DNA of 64,000 bases, taken from the NCBI GenBank assembly GCA_037962975.1, contig CM075674.1, positions 41,368,501-41,432,500 on the forward strand, written 5' to 3'. Positions 10,754 through 24,021 of this stretch are shown here, one piece after another. The position numbers and the translations under genes are program-made. The DNA is from Clitoria ternatea (Eukaryota; Streptophyta; Magnoliopsida; Fabales; Fabaceae). Numbering within the stretch: position 1 is the stretch's first letter; each line of letters begins with the position of its first letter. The notes under the pieces were generated by a model. The model searched no databases and had not been told where the DNA came from. It saw only the letters and a list, made by a program, of their open reading frames with translations.

Positions 10754-11408
10754 AAATCCTTGAACCTGTAGTCATATTCAAACACAGATCAGATACAACA
10801 CCTCACCAACATCGTCGAGAATCTACAGAGGACGGTTACCAACCTACAGCAAGAGAATGCAGAACTAAGATGACAAAAGAGAGGAGAGCACGAAGCCTCT
10901 AATCACAATGCTGGACGATCCACTCGTCAGAAAACCACCAACCAACCATCATACTAGAAAAAGGCTGCCAGATATAATCTTGAATTACCTTTAGCTGCGC
11001 ACCTTTGGACCGACCTGATTATGGAGGCACCCACCCCCCACGATTAGAAACCCCCGGTGATCAAAATGTGCGATGGAAGAAGCAATACTGAGGATCACCT
11101 CACTATCTACACCAACATCATGTTGGTAACAGGCACATCTAATTCACTCTTTTGTCGAGCCTTCCCCATGACCCTGACCAAATCGACGCTGTGTTGGTTC
11201 TCCCACCTTCCCCTAAAAAGTGTCTCTAGTTTTTCTGACTTAAGCAAGAAATTTCTCAGCCAATTCTTCACCAGCACAGCCGTGCAACAGACGTCACATA
11301 TCTTGGTTAACCTGCGCCAGCTTCCGGGGGAATCATTAAAGCAATATATGGCACGTTTCTTCAAACAGGCCATCCAAATCTAAGACCTCAGCCCGGAGGT
11401 GGCTCTGC
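10754..11408 (+). pseudogene. Tat-lineage gypsy element, fragment 1: gag N-terminal half
   Basis: Plus-strand translation from about 10800 gives a charged coiled coil (IVENLQRTV, LQQENAEL). After several stops comes the open part 11057-11383 with a Retrotrans_gag core: MCDGRSNTEDHL, KSTLCWFSHLPL, LSKKFLSQF and LRQLPGESLKQYMARF. This is the Gag of Tat/Retand-type Ty3/gypsy elements. It stops at the Athila-1 insertion (11408) and resumes at 33896 in the same frame once one target duplication is removed. Upstream it is cut by Copia-1, so the 5' LTR of this element is outside the window. Confidence 0.82.
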
Positions 11409-11959
11409 TGGTAATATAAAACTTAACAATGATTTCTTAGCATATAAAGAAATGAAGTGAGTATTTAACTTAAGAATCAAGTTTGTATAATATGAGTTCA
11501 ATGGAAGATTGTGCCAAGTTTAAAGATAATAATTGTAGTATAGTATAGATGTCGTTCCACTGAGGAGGTGTTGGCTTGAAAATCTATAGTTATTGAGTTG
11601 AATTTGACAGAAAGTTTGTTTTGGTTTGTTGTAAAAGAGATTGGTTGAAAATGATTACAGCAAATAGTAAATAAAAAGAATAACAATAAAGAGTTTTGGT
11701 AAAAATTAGATTTGGAAAATTGGGATTGGTTTCATCGCTTCTCACCTTCCATAAGCTGAATAAAATTGTATGTATGTAACTTGAAATGATAATTTTTACG
11801 TCATAATCAAAGTCATTTTCATCGATCCCTCGACTACAAAATTCATAAGAATGATTTCAAACTGCTGATCCCTCAGTCAACTTGAAATTATTCCAGCATT
11901 ATCGATCAACTGTTTAGACGTTCATTGTGTTAAATACCATCCCTCACTAGTGGAAAAAG

Positions 11960-12390
11960 TGGATATAATCATGGTTAAAAATAGCCTTTAATCACGGTTA
12001 ATGAACTGTGGTTGTTGCAGCTAATGAACTGTGGTTGTTGCAGCCGTGGTAGTAGATGAGGACCTTTGATCACGGTTCACAACCGGGTTATAAATCATAT
12101 CTAATCACGGTTCCCAACCGTGGTTATAAATCATATCTAAACCACTATTTTCAACCATAACCGTGAATACAAGTGGTCATAAAAGGTGAATTTCCAAACT
12201 ATATATAATCACGGTTATGGTAGAAACCTTGAATAAAGAGGGTATATAATCACGGTTGTCAAGCATAACCGTGAATATATATGACATAAAATGAGCATTT
12301 ACAGGCTATGTATAATCGCAGTTGTTGTAGTAACCGTGAATAAATATGGTGTATAATCACGGTTGTTACCATAATCGTGATTAAATAATT
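11960..12390. repeat. CACTA-3 left subterminal repeat array
   Basis: Repeated units TAATCACGGTT and AACCGTGA in both orientations, degenerate compared with CACTA-1 and CACTA-2. The sequence 12391-12670 is AT-rich and non-coding. Confidence 0.85.
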
Positions 12391-12674
12391 AGTTTTTTTA
12401 ATATGGGCTCTATTTTATTTATTTCCCAAATCTGCAATATGAAACAGCCAGCATAGTATATCCCCAGTATATGCAGCAACAATAAATGAAACAAATGGTA
12501 TGTATATAACACTAAGTTGCTATAAAATCATAACAATGTTGTCAAATGAAACTATATACAATTTAAATGAAAGTCCTAAACCTTAAACCTTACACTAGGT
12601 ATAACTATAAGAGAATGAATATCCTATATCTATCTAATACAACTATAAGAGAATGAAAATCCTATATCTATTTA

Positions 12675-15600
12675 AGTCCTTGCCTCACTTGAATAAAGTA
12701 TGTGGCCCATTGCTTTCTAATATTATCTACCAAAGCCATAGGGAAGTATGATCGGTCCTGGAAGTACTAAAAATAATACACCAAACAATTAGAACAAAAA
12801 CTGTATTTATTATATAAAATTGATCAAATTGTTAGAAAACTGTATTTACTAAACGTTGTTGAAGAATGGTGTGCATGGTGTGCATGATGTAATAGCCACA
12901 CTCGAAGGTACCCTCCTGCCTATAAGACTATAATGGACATAAAATATAGAACCAGTGAATTCAAGTTTTCAAAATATAATAAAGATTTCAGTGAATTCAA
13001 TTAACTTACTTTTGGGTACACCCACACGAGTTTCTTCCCGTTTGACTTAATACCATGTAGTCGATTATATCCAAGCACAGCCCTGTGTCAGAAAAAGCAC
13101 AAGATAAGTTAGAATTGTAGAAGAACAACAATGACATAATTGAATTTGTAAAAAGTTAATTTATTTTCTACAGTTTAACTTACGTGTCTACTATCGTCCT
13201 GAGGTCTAGTGGAACTGTCCCTGCACAGAATCAAAGTATAAAGCCACTGAATCCCGGGGACAGATCACCAAGAACGTCCAATGAGTGCTGTAATTACCAA
13301 TGATAAGTAAGACTTCAAAATGTAAAAATTAATAGACAATAGTTATGGAATAGAATCTTACCCTTTATGATAGGGGCCCAGGTATACCATCTTCCTAGAC
13401 TCATACATCCAATTCTAGATGTATGCCTGGGTGTCCTCCTTGTTGTTCCCTTTCCTCTATATGAAAAAGGGCTCTAAGAAACCATAAGTCTTTTTGAAAC
13501 CCAAGTCCACACAAATTTTATGCAAAAACCTAAACAAGTTTAGACATGGTTAGCGGCAAATAACTTGTATAATGAAATAATTGGACATAAAATGATATAC
13601 TTACAACTCCCACAGCTGAATGACGGATATGTTCAGCATCGTCAACCCCATCATAATCTCACACAAGTCACTCCGTGTAATATAAACTGGTAGCGAAATT
13701 GGATGGCCGAACACTAGTGGCTGCCATGGGACTTGAAGAGTGTCCTCTCCTAGCTCAGCCCCGACCGGCCATAGCATTTGGATCGGATTGTCAACGGGGT
13801 CTGGCTTCTTCAATGCCGGTTCCTATTAAACAATTAAAACCATCATAATTTGTATCCTAATTGACAATATAACAAAATTAGTTAGTGTTTCAGGTTTATA
13901 CCTGTGTAGTAGTAACCGACAAGAGTCTGTTGGGCCACATAAGAAAGTGCCCCACCGCCTGACCGACGGTCTTTACCTCTGGAGTTACCACTGGTACAGC
14001 AGCATCCTCCTCGAAGATGAGCACAACAGAGACCCTGGACATACCATCAAGTAATGACTAATGGTTAACCATAGGGCCTAAGTTGTAGACCATGCCGGTC
14101 ATAACTAGCTCCTCCGACCCATCAATGAATAGGTCACATTGATGGGTATCCTCAGGCTCGACCCCATCATTGTCAGGGTCAGTTATAGCGCACGACCCCT
14201 TAGTGCTAACCCTCCCTACCTACATATTTACACATCAAGTAGAAGTTATTCAACAATGAAAGAAACAAAGTACAAATAATGAACAGTTAAATAGTATAAG
14301 GAATCTAACCTGTGGGTCGGCAGCTGGTGCAGTAGTCTCCTGGTGATCACTGAGTGAGGCCTTCATCTTCTCCTTGAATCGAGCCATCTTCCACTATAGC
14401 TTCGTAATCTCCTGCTGATACTCAGCCTTCACAACAGCCATCGTCGACTCAACCTTCTGCTCTATCAACTGCTCAACGGAGTGGGCAGGGTCAGGAGCAT
14501 TGTAAGAGCTCTGGAGGCCTGTGAAATATGAATGATTAGCCCATAATTGTTTAATAGATAACAAAATGAAAGGATACAGTTATTTACAACTTACCTACAC
14601 CTCGAACAACAACACGCACCCTGCCTGGGTGCTCTAGCCTGCTGATGGCGGTAGTCAAAATATCCTGCCTACCATGGGCTACGAAAGACCCTTGGGTTGA
14701 TTGCTCAACCAAGGAATCCTAAAACCAAACAAGTTAGTATTCACTTGCTTTATGTAAACTAAAAAAACTAACACATTTACAAGGGGAATACTTACTATCC
14801 GTGAGGCGATCTCCTGAGCTTATGAGGATGTGTATTCCCTACCCTTCCTGATCCTGGCCCGCTTCCATTTCTCGTGGCGTGCAGGTGGGGAAGGGGGATC
14901 CACAATACCAGTGTCAGGCTGGCTAGTCTGACATTAACTCATCCTTTCCTAGGCCATATGCTCCTTCAATCTACGGTAACCCCCACGTGACAATCTATGG
15001 GGGTAGTCATTCAGCTTTCTAATGTTCTGTGCTTTCAATTTGACCACCTACAACAAGAAAGAAAATTATTCAGAGTTAGACGTTTAAATTATACATAATT
15101 TAAGCATTTAAAAACCAACATACCTGAAACTGGTCAGAATGCCTAGATGCAACGAAAGTATCCCAAGTCTCCTGATCAACGAAGGCATATTTCTCTCCGG
15201 GGAACTGTCCTCGATCCTCCCCGAACATATACCTACAATTCATATACTGCTAAACTAAGGATTGGTACAATTTGGCAAAGTGTCGATTAAGAATTTAAAG
15301 TCCAAATATACTTCCTGGTGAGTGTGGATTTGAACGACCTCCATCGCTCAGCAATAATACCGAGGATCTTTCTCTACGCTCTGTCATGTGCTGGTATCTC
15401 AAAAGAATCCTACATGAAAGGAGTTAGTCCATAAAAGATTCCTTAGTATGAATTACATGAAATAATACACTAACATAAAACTTAAATGATATCTAAGTTA
15501 CCAGAATATCACTCCAAATCTGGTTCTTCACCACTTCCTCGACATTATCCCAGTCGGGGATAATAATGGACACCTTCGACTGAGCCACAACTCCCAAATA

Positions 15601-15786
15601 ACTGCTAAACTTCACGACATGTGGTCCTCCAAATCTACCAGTGGTGACATCGATGTCAACACGCAACCTCTCTCCCCGATGACTCCTAAGTTCAATATCT
15701 GGCATCTGGGTAACACCTCTACTCTTCCAAGTAGAGGAACTAATAGCCTGTGAGTCGGACCTAGAACGTGGATCCTAGTCAGCCAT
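12675..15786 (-). pseudogene. CACTA-3 second gene (Transposase_24-like plus Ulp1-like), degenerate
   Basis: Exon for exon this aligns with the intact copy in CACTA-2, from the ATG at 15784-15786 to the last exon near 12675-12765. Recognisable pieces include the start (ADQDPRS-like reading), VSIIIPDWDNVEEVVKNQ (15493-15705), the conserved middle domain with TLQVPWQPLVFGHP (13601-13813) and the protease exons near 13190-13300 and 12880-12930. Stops and small indels break several exons: for instance the coiled-coil exon near 14390 and the exon near 14940. Intron borders are partly kept. It cannot encode a full protein. Confidence 0.8.
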
Positions 15787-15865
15787 AAGTATCTGTCCAA
15801 ACAAGGAAACACAACTGTCAAATATTTAATATAACATTTAATACAATGAATAATTAATATAATAT

Positions 15866-18797
15866 TTAATACAATGATTTATTAACATGATTAATACCGT
15901 ATGAAGATGAAATATTTTCCCACAAGCTTTCATGGTGGTCATGACGACTGGAAACTACATCATCTATGTCATGTTCCACGATAGATGTCGGAATACGTGT
16001 TGTGGTGGACGGAATTTCCACAATATCAAGATTGGGGTCTCTAATGCTGTGTCTACCTTGGATAACAATTAACCACCGTTTGTCAGCTGGGTTAGCAACA
16101 TAAAAAACTTGCTTCACTTGCGTTTCCATGATGAGTGGTTCCTCCTTATGCCTTATCTTGTTGAGGTCCACCAATGTAACTCCAAAATCATCAGTTTTGA
16201 CACTGTTCTTATTGTCAACCCATTTGCATTTAAACACAGGAACGGTAAAGGGACCGTAGTCAACTTCCCGTATATCTTCGATCATACCAAAGTAGCATGA
16301 CTCGGCCATGACAGGGTTGTTGTCATTTGAAGTTGAGAAATGCATTGACTAAGCCACAACCATCACTCCACTATTTTGATTTGTACTCTTCTCATCCTGT
16401 GTCCTTGTATAAAATGAATAGCTGTTTATGTCATACCCATAAAAGGTGAAGACATCAAAGTTTGGGCCCTGTGCTAGTCGATGTAATGTCGAGGATGCAG
16501 ATCTATCTTTCAGAATGGTCTTTTGGAACCACTGCATGAATGTCTTGTTGTGTTCATTCAACACCCACCTTTCAGTCATTCAAGGGTTGTTTCTTTTGAC
16601 TAGCTCTTTGTGAGTGGTTAGATATGGTTGCACATCATCCGTTTTGTTCAAAATATGCAAGTGCGCTTGGAGGACATCATCATATGGCATGCTCTTCATT
16701 TTTTACCAATCGTACCTTTCCCATCCAATCGCCCATCATGACGAGTCTTCGGAATACCAATGCATACAGCATGTGACATGTATTCAGTGCAAAACTCAAT
16801 TGCTTCCTCTACAATATATCTTTCCACAATTGAAGCTTCGGGATGACATTGATTCTTCATATACCCTTTCAATATCTTCATATATCGCTCAACTGGATAT
16901 ATCCACCGTAAGAACACTAGACCACACAAACGGACCTCTCTCACCAAATGGATGATTAAGTGGACCATTATGTCAAAAAAGAGGGCGGGAAATGCATTTC
17001 AAGCTGACATAGTATAAGTGATGCTTCCTATTCCAACACATCCAATTCATCGGGCACGATTACTTTGCAACATATGACATTGAAAAACATACATAGCCTT
17101 GTTATGAAATTTCTCACATTTTTAGGAAGAATGTCATGAATGGCGACAGGCAAAAATTATTGCATCAACATATGACAATCGTGAGACTTCAACCTAACTA
17201 ACTTCAAATCTTTCATGGAAACACATGTGTTGATGTTTGAATCATAACCAGATGGAACTTTCACACTACATAACGATTCACACAGACCTTTTTTTCTTTT
17301 CTAGATAATGTATGACATACTGGGGGCAAATATGTTTGTTTTCCCTTTGATTGTGGATGCAACTCCTGACGTATACCCATCAGCTCCAAGTCCATACATG
17401 AATTTAGGCCATCCTTAGTTTTACCGGGTATGTTTAAGAGTGTACCAACCAAACTGTCGCACATATTTTTCTCTATATTCATTACATCAATGTAGTGTCT
17501 TACATCAAGCTCCCTCCAATATGGTAGGTCGAAAAACACTGACTTTTTCTTCTAGTTGTTTTGTGTTGGGGATTGTTTTTCACACTTACCAAACACCACG
17601 TTGACGACTTTCACCTTTTCATATGTCTTACGACCAGACAGTGGTGGAGGAGCCATTTCAAAATCTTGGGCACCGTTAAATGACTTTTTCAACCTCTGAA
17701 ATGGATGATTCGCTTTAACAAAACTTTGATGTCGAAGATAAACATTTTTCCTACCATGGTGCAGCTGCACAGAACTAGTTCCCTCCTTACATACAGGACA
17801 AGCTTTATGACCCTTCATGTTGTACCCGGATAAGTTACCATACGCTGGAAAGTCATTAATCATGCAAAATAGCATGGCGCGCAATTTGAATGATTGCCCT
17901 GTAAACCCGTCACACACATCAACCCCGTCTTCCCACAATATTTTGAGGTCGTCAACTAATGGAGTTAAATATACATCAATGTCGTTTCCCGGTTGTCGTG
18001 GACCAGAAATCATCATTGATAACATGACATATTTCCACTTCATGCACAGCCATGGCGACAAGTTGTAAACAAACAACAAAACAGGCCATGAACTATGGTT
18101 TGTGCTTAGGTTCCCAAAACGGGTTCATGCCGTCTGTGGCTAGTGCAAGCCTAACATTTCTTGGTTCATGGGCAAAATCTAGAAAAATCGTATCCATTTT
18201 CTTTCATTGTGATCCATCGGCCGGATGCCTAAGTAGTCCGTCAACAACCCTTTCATCAGTATGCCATCTCATAAGTTTTGCATCATCTGCATTAGCACAC
18301 AGACGCTTTAGTCTCGAAACTATGGGCAGATATCACAACACTTTTACAGGAGACCCTTTAGTATAGACCTCATCAGAATTCGCCTCTTTCTTCTTATACC
18401 GTGACACCCCACACCTAGGATATCGATGCAACATTTCATACTCACCCTAGAATAATACACAACCATTTGGGCATGTATGTATTTTCTTATATTCTAAACC
18501 CATAGATCACAACACCTTTTTGGCCTCATAGTTACGATTCGGCAAGATGTTTCCAGCTGAGAGCATTTCTTTCAACAACTTTAGTAAGTTAGTAAAACTT
18601 TTATTCGTTCATCCGGATATGGCCTTAAAATTAAACAATCGTAAAACTGCTGATAAGCTCATGAAATTGACACAGTTTGGATACAACGGCTGCTCAGAAT
18701 CCTCCTTAGCATTCCTTGCTACGAATTCTATAAATGATTCAACTCCATCCTCGTACTCTAGACTTATACGTGGTGCAGTTATCAAACTTTGATCCAT
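15866..18797 (-). pseudogene. CACTA-3 transposase, degenerate with N-terminal deletion
   Basis: Starts MDQSLITAPRISLEYEDG at 18797. After residue 30 (ARNA) the sequence jumps to EDSEQPLYPN, so the about 290-bp stretch that encodes the zinc-binding transposase-associated domain in CACTA-1 is missing. TNP2 blocks follow in different frames with stops: GNDIDVYLTPL, GYNMKGHKACPVC (17552-18079), DVRHYIDVMNIEKN (17261-17539), then MVHLIIHLVREVR and the C-terminal part MAESCYFGMIEDI (15866-16345). The order and spacing match CACTA-2, so it derives from a full-length parent. Lacking its DNA-binding region and with many stops, it is inactive. Confidence 0.85.
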
Positions 18798-20880
18798 ACT
18801 AACTATTTACAAGGTGTTATGATCAATCTCACTTTTCTTACACAGGTGGTGGTCCTATACCCATTTAGGATGACAATTGTTTTTATACATCATTGATATA
18901 TATAGGTTAGGAGTTATTTTAAAATTTGATCAAATTTTGGCAGCATTTTGCATTAGTCTCTAAGTACACAAAATGAGAGCGGTCAAATCAAATTCAACCA
19001 CAACCAAATATGCACCCAGAGAACAACAAAATACAAGTTACCGAAACTTTATTAAATTTTAAAATAACTCCTAACTTGTACATACCAACTGCATATAAAA
19101 ATAATTGTTCATCCTAAATTGTCCAAATGGACAATTCAAGATTCAACACAAATGATGAAATTAATTAATTTAATGACCATTTGTGTCGAATCTCAAACGG
19201 GGAACTACGGTTTACTCATGCAAAGCAACTTTTATACTAATTAACTAGTATCGGCCTACGAGTTTGCAAGATTGACAACCACACACATAAAACAAGAGAA
19301 ATAACATTATATGAGAGCAACAAATAGCAACAAAAATAACATTATATACTATACAGTGAAATGTATACTTTGATTAAAAATAATACTTAAAAATGTATAA
19401 TAATTTAGTTAACTTTCTCCTAAATCAATATGATGTTTTTAATTTGTGTTATTTTTAAGTACTACTATGGTGTCGGATATATGGATTATGGATTATGGTG
19501 TTGGATTATAAGACTCTTATTTAGTAATTAGATTGAACTGTTATTTTATGGATTATGGATTATGGATATGGTGTTTGATGTTGGATTAAGGATTATGGAT
19601 TATGAATATGGTGAAAGAACTAATTAATAGTTGAAACAATTTGAAAATTTTATAAATAAGAAATTTGATTGAAACTTGATAAAACTTAAACAATTTTAGG
19701 GTGATTTGTTCGATAAAATCTAAAGGGGAAACCTTTTTCTTAGTATTATAGTTAATGCACATAAATAAAATCTCTAATTTGTATACTGAGTTTTGTTAAC
19801 CCGATCCGCTTAAGGGAAATTTTCTAAACAGAGTTAAAACTTCGTTCAATATAATTACAATTTTTATTAATAAATTCATACTAAGTATCCTATTAGTAAA
19901 GTAGATAAGTTTTGGTTGTTCTGTGAATGTGTGCCTTACCTTCAAACAGAGTCATGGTATAGTCACCAAAAAGAGACAGCCATGTGATATAAATTAATTA
20001 GCAGATTCTAAGTTTTATTATATAGTATATGTTAAATCAAATGCACAAGATACACATACACATTTCTGTTATTCATTTATCACCCTCAAAACTCAAAGTA
20101 ATTACAGAAAAGAATGAAGAAGCAATAATTAACAGAAAAATGATTAAAAGAAAAGCATTGAGTAAACATATGTTTTGTCAACGAGACAATCGCAGTGTCT
20201 GAGGAATATGAAAGCTCATCTGTAACTATCTTAATAAGCACTCCTACCCAACAAAATAAAAAGGCAAGAAAGAGATGAATTTGAGGAGAATGGGAGGGAA
20301 ATAGATACAAACATCACTTTCATTTTACAGTATAACAATCAAGTGGTTTTAGATGACATTTTATGAACTACCATCTATAATAACTAAAAACAAAATGCTG
20401 ATATAGATAGAACCAACAAAACAGAACAGACGTATTATACACAGAACCAGTAAAACAGAGACAGAAACCCCTTTCAACACAAAACAGAACCCATATAACG
20501 CATCAATACAACTTAAAATAGATTTAACTCAAACAGGGACCAACAAAAACAATGACGAGCAAAAACAGGGACGACTTATAGGACAATGCAGCAACACTGG
20601 GACAAACAACAAGCACAATGGGATAAGCAATGCCCAAGAAGAAGGAACCAATAGCAACGAGCACACTGGGACAGATGGAGAAGATGAGAAACAGCTTGAA
20701 CGAAGAAGAAGAAAATGAAAAAGCAAAAAATAGGGACGACTTATCTGACAAGGACGATGAGAGAAGAGGACAAAAGAGGGAAGAGAACCTGCGCAAATAC
20801 GAGAGCAACAGGGCAAAGAAAGGTGGAGGAAGCAAAGAAAGACCAGTGTGAAAGAAGGAGAAGAAGCAAAAAAGCTATTA
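18798..20880. other. CACTA-3 non-coding 5' region with inverted and GGATTAT repeats
   Basis: No supportable gene. The 22-bp arms 18906-18927 and 19054-19075 are exact reverse complements. Flanking sequence to about 18860 and 19130 also pairs imperfectly, giving a fold-back of about 270 bp. A cluster of GGATTAT 7-mers lies at 19474-19610. The segment 20520-20870 is purine-rich and yields only low-complexity frames. Confidence 0.7.
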
Positions 20881-21309
20881 GGCTATAATCACGGTTAAAT
20901 GAACAACCGTGGTTATATTACATATATATTCACGGTTAAATCAACAACTGTGGTTGAATATAAATATTATATCCATGGTTAGTCCAACACCCTGATCATA
21001 TACGTAATATATATCCACGGTTGTAGAGCCAACTGTGATTATAGAGTCCCTAACCTATGAACCCTGAACCTTAAACTATATATCCACGGTTGGAAGTATT
21101 ACCCGTGATTATATATTTAAGGATACAACCACGGTTGTTTGGTTAACCATGATTATATACTTAACCCTGAACCTACATCCACGGAGGTTAACTAACCGTG
21201 ATCATATAGTTACATTATAATTTCAAAAATGCCACCGCGCATGTTTTTATCACTGATTCACTTTAACCCGTGATTATATCTCGTTGTTATATCCAATTTT
21301 GCGCTAGTG
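20881..21309. repeat. CACTA-3 right subterminal repeats and terminus
   Basis: Units such as ATAATCACGGTT and AACCGTGATTATA alternate in both orientations, then the terminus GCGCTAGTG ends at 21309. This end is more diverged than the left one. Confidence 0.85.
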
Positions 21310-21702
21310 TCTGGTCATCTACTCACAACGAGTATTTCATTCAGATCTGCTCTCAAAAGTTACTTCCCAGTATACTTAAGAAAACTTAAAACAAGAAAAT
21401 AGTGATTAAGTACCTTTAGGCATTAAGTGTAGAATGAAACACAAAAACTATCAAATCTCATTAACATACATAAAAACTTACAGCAACATTACATGAGGTT
21501 TGAATGGATTATAACCAATCACAATAAAGGAATTTAGCTATTCATGCCTTGCATTTTCACTCAAGAAAATTGGAAATGAATACAGAAAGAAATTTAAAGT
21601 GAAAAGAATGATTAAAGGCTGAAGATGATGGGATGCAGGAGATGCGGGAGATGATTCCAATCCTCTATTCTTTGCTTGATTTATAGAAGGGTTACGCTTA
21701 AG

Positions 21703-22205
21703 CTTTCCTTTCTCACTCTTAAGCGTAAGCCCACTTGCATAGTGCCCATGCAGGAATATTCAGAGACAAGCAGAAACACACAAAAGTAGTTGAGTTGGCA
21801 TCACACCATTGGGCCATTTTTAATTCAAGACTCCATACTGCATAAGTCACGCTTGAGCTTAGTGGTCACGCTCAAGCGTGAAAGGCCCTGATGCTTTCTA
21901 TTTGCTTTCCTTTCTCACGCTTAGTCCACGCTCAGGCCACGCTCAAGTGAGCTCAGGCTCACGCTTAAGCTTCCCCTTCTCTCGCTCAAGCATGGGGGGC
22001 CTGATGTTGATTCTTCGTCGCTCAAGCATCTTACAAGCCATGCTCAAGTATGGTGTCTTCTCGCCCAAGCGAGCTTGGGTTCAAGCTTAAGCGTGACGGT
22101 CTGTCGTTGTTGTTTTCTTCAACTTGCTTGAGCACAAGGGCAAGCATTGCCCTTTTGTTTATTCCACGCTCAAACTTCCCCCTCTCATGCTCAAGTGTGG
22201 GGGTG
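21703..22205. repeat. CGCT-NN-AGCG motif array in the Athila-1 3' LTR
   Basis: Dense copies of ACGCTTAAGC, CACGCTCAAGCGTG, CTCGCTCAAGC and related words. The half-site CGCT/AGCG is conserved and the central dinucleotide is TA, TG, CA or CG. The 5' LTR has the matching cluster at 33217-33605. Confidence 0.82.
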
Positions 22206-22491
22206 TCTGGTGGTTCTTTCCTCACTTTTAAATGCCTTCCCATCCAAGTGTGCATCCATATGCTTTTTTTTGTTCTTCTAATTAATGTTGATTTTTCAAG
22301 ATCAAGAGCAAGTATGCTAAATCATGCTGAATTGATTTGTTTCCTTGAACATCCTGTATTTCTTCAAGAGCATTGACAATGTGTTTATTTAAAAAAGGAT
22401 CATGCTCAATTTCTTATTAAATTGGTTAAGTTCTTTGCAAAAAAATGAGTTTAATTGTACCATGAAATCAATGTATAATAAACACTTATCA

Positions 22492-22505
22492 AACTCTCCC
22501 CAACC
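22492..22505 (-). other. Athila-1 polypurine tract
   Basis: The minus strand reads GGTTGGGGAGAGTT directly before the 3' LTR start TGATAAGTG. This is the expected plus-strand DNA primer position. Confidence 0.8.
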
Positions 22506-24021
22506 TAGAGTTTTGCTTGTCCTCAAGCAGAAAGAATTAGATTTAACAATCAAGCATTCATGAATATCAGATTCAGTTGCAAACAAAATTTTAAAGACAG
22601 TAATCTCTTTTTATGCAAATAAAATCCTTAATACCCATTCCTTTGAAATGTAATGCACCATTTAATTTTTCACAAAGCAAGTAGCCAATTGTTGTAAGAA
22701 TAAGGAGCTTCTCATTATTTCTCACCAGGTGACTGTTTCACTCATCTATCATGAGAATTGCCTAGTTAACATTGCCGGTCATTTCCAATCAAAACCAAAA
22801 TCATAAGAACAGCAAGGATCAAAAAGGTCTTTTAGGGTTGTAATGAGGTTGGGCTAAATAAGAATTCTTGGTTTTTCTTTGATTCAAAATGCATGCATGA
22901 AGAAGAGCATAGGTTCTGAAATTTTCAAAGTTTATGAGGCTTCTTCCTTTTTGAGCTACAGAATTCTTTATTTCTCTTTTTATAGTTCTCCTTTCTGTTT
23001 AAATTTCTAGATGGAGAACTTTACTATTTTTAGCATTGTCTTTTTCAGCCTCTATTTCTTTCATCACCCTTTGAAAAAGTAATTTATGCTCTTTTCAAAA
23101 ATAAGCATGCTAACAAGATAGGAATTTATTTCTCATGCTTGGGTTAGGGTGTTTTATAGAATAAAATTTTTGGCTCAAAATGGGCTACCAAAGAATAGGG
23201 CATACTTTTAAGGGTAGCTTTTTGGCTCTGGGCTAATTGTATTTTCAAAATTTCCTTGATCCTTTCCTTGCTTTATTTCTTATGAAAAAGGTTAATCAGA
23301 AAATTAGGCAATGCAAACTTAACAAATTCTAATGAGACTCTCAGTGTTTAAATTTCTCACTACTCATCGGGTTATAAGGCATACTTCCATATTCTAACAG
23401 AAAAAAGGTTCAAGCAAGTAAACAATTTCAACAATTCATTTATTTCATTTTCATGATTCTTAAATCAGCTAGTTTGCCTTTTCAAAATCAATGTTACTAT
23501 CTGAAAAGAATTGCTGCTCAGAATCCTTTCTTTGATCAAAAATTTATTCTTGGTTGGGTTTTCAAAAATTATTTCAATTTTCTTAGCATGTTGCATCCAT
23601 TAAACCATAACACATAATCACAGAAAAATTTCAAAATTACTAAAGCAGATACTGTAGTAATGTCAAACTATTAAGAACTCAAAGTAAAAACCATAAAATG
23701 TTAGAAAGCAATAGCAGTTGGAAAATTTAGAAAAAACGATAGCAGTTGGAAAATTTGGAATATTTGACAAAGCAATAAAACTCATCACTCATCCTCTGTA
23801 TCATCTTCTGTTTCTTCTTCCCTGACTGGAGCTGCCTGTGAGGATGGTCCTGCTCCAGCCTGTGAGGTCTCACCCCCTCCTAAGAATAGAGGTCTGTCCC
23901 CAGGCCAAGCAATGTGTGCTTCAAACTGAATAGGGTCCATCCATGGGTTATGTTGGTCTGTGGGAACGCTATGGTACAGTCCATGATGTAGGTGCATAAG
24001 ACCTTAATGATTAGCATTCTG
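22506..24021 (-). other. Athila-1 3' non-coding region
   Basis: AT-rich, with stops in all frames; no gene seen. A weakly coding-like minus-strand stretch (23785-23997) with WMDPIQFEAHIAWPGD may be the worn C-terminal end of the next ORF. Confidence 0.55.

Larger units (their letters stand above)
11945..21309 (-). mobile_element. CACTA-3: complete but degenerate CACTA transposon, 9365 bp
   Basis: Ends are CACTAGTGGAAAAAG at 11945 and, on the minus strand, CACTAGCGCAAAATT ending at 21309. Flanking triplets are CCT (11942-11944) and TCT (21310-21312). The uninterrupted 5' LTR of the same Athila element, near 32833, shows the empty site. Minus-strand order from the right is subterminal array, about 2 kb non-coding, transposase, Ulp1-type gene, subterminal array. 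Both genes have many stops. Confidence 0.92.
11409..22491 (-). repeat. Athila-1 3' LTR, split by CACTA-3
   Basis: The two parts are 11409-11944 and 21310-22491 and together match the uninterrupted 5' LTR. Removing CACTA-3 and one 3-bp duplication gives about 1715 bp, against 1596 bp in the other LTR. The difference is an indel of about 120 bp inside the CGCT-NN-AGCG motif cluster. Confidence 0.9.

Noticed and set aside
20524..20851. Low-complexity frames on both strands (Ser/Leu-rich or Lys/Glu-rich)
   Set aside because: Purine-rich non-coding DNA in CACTA-3; no motif and no conservation with CACTA-1 or CACTA-2.
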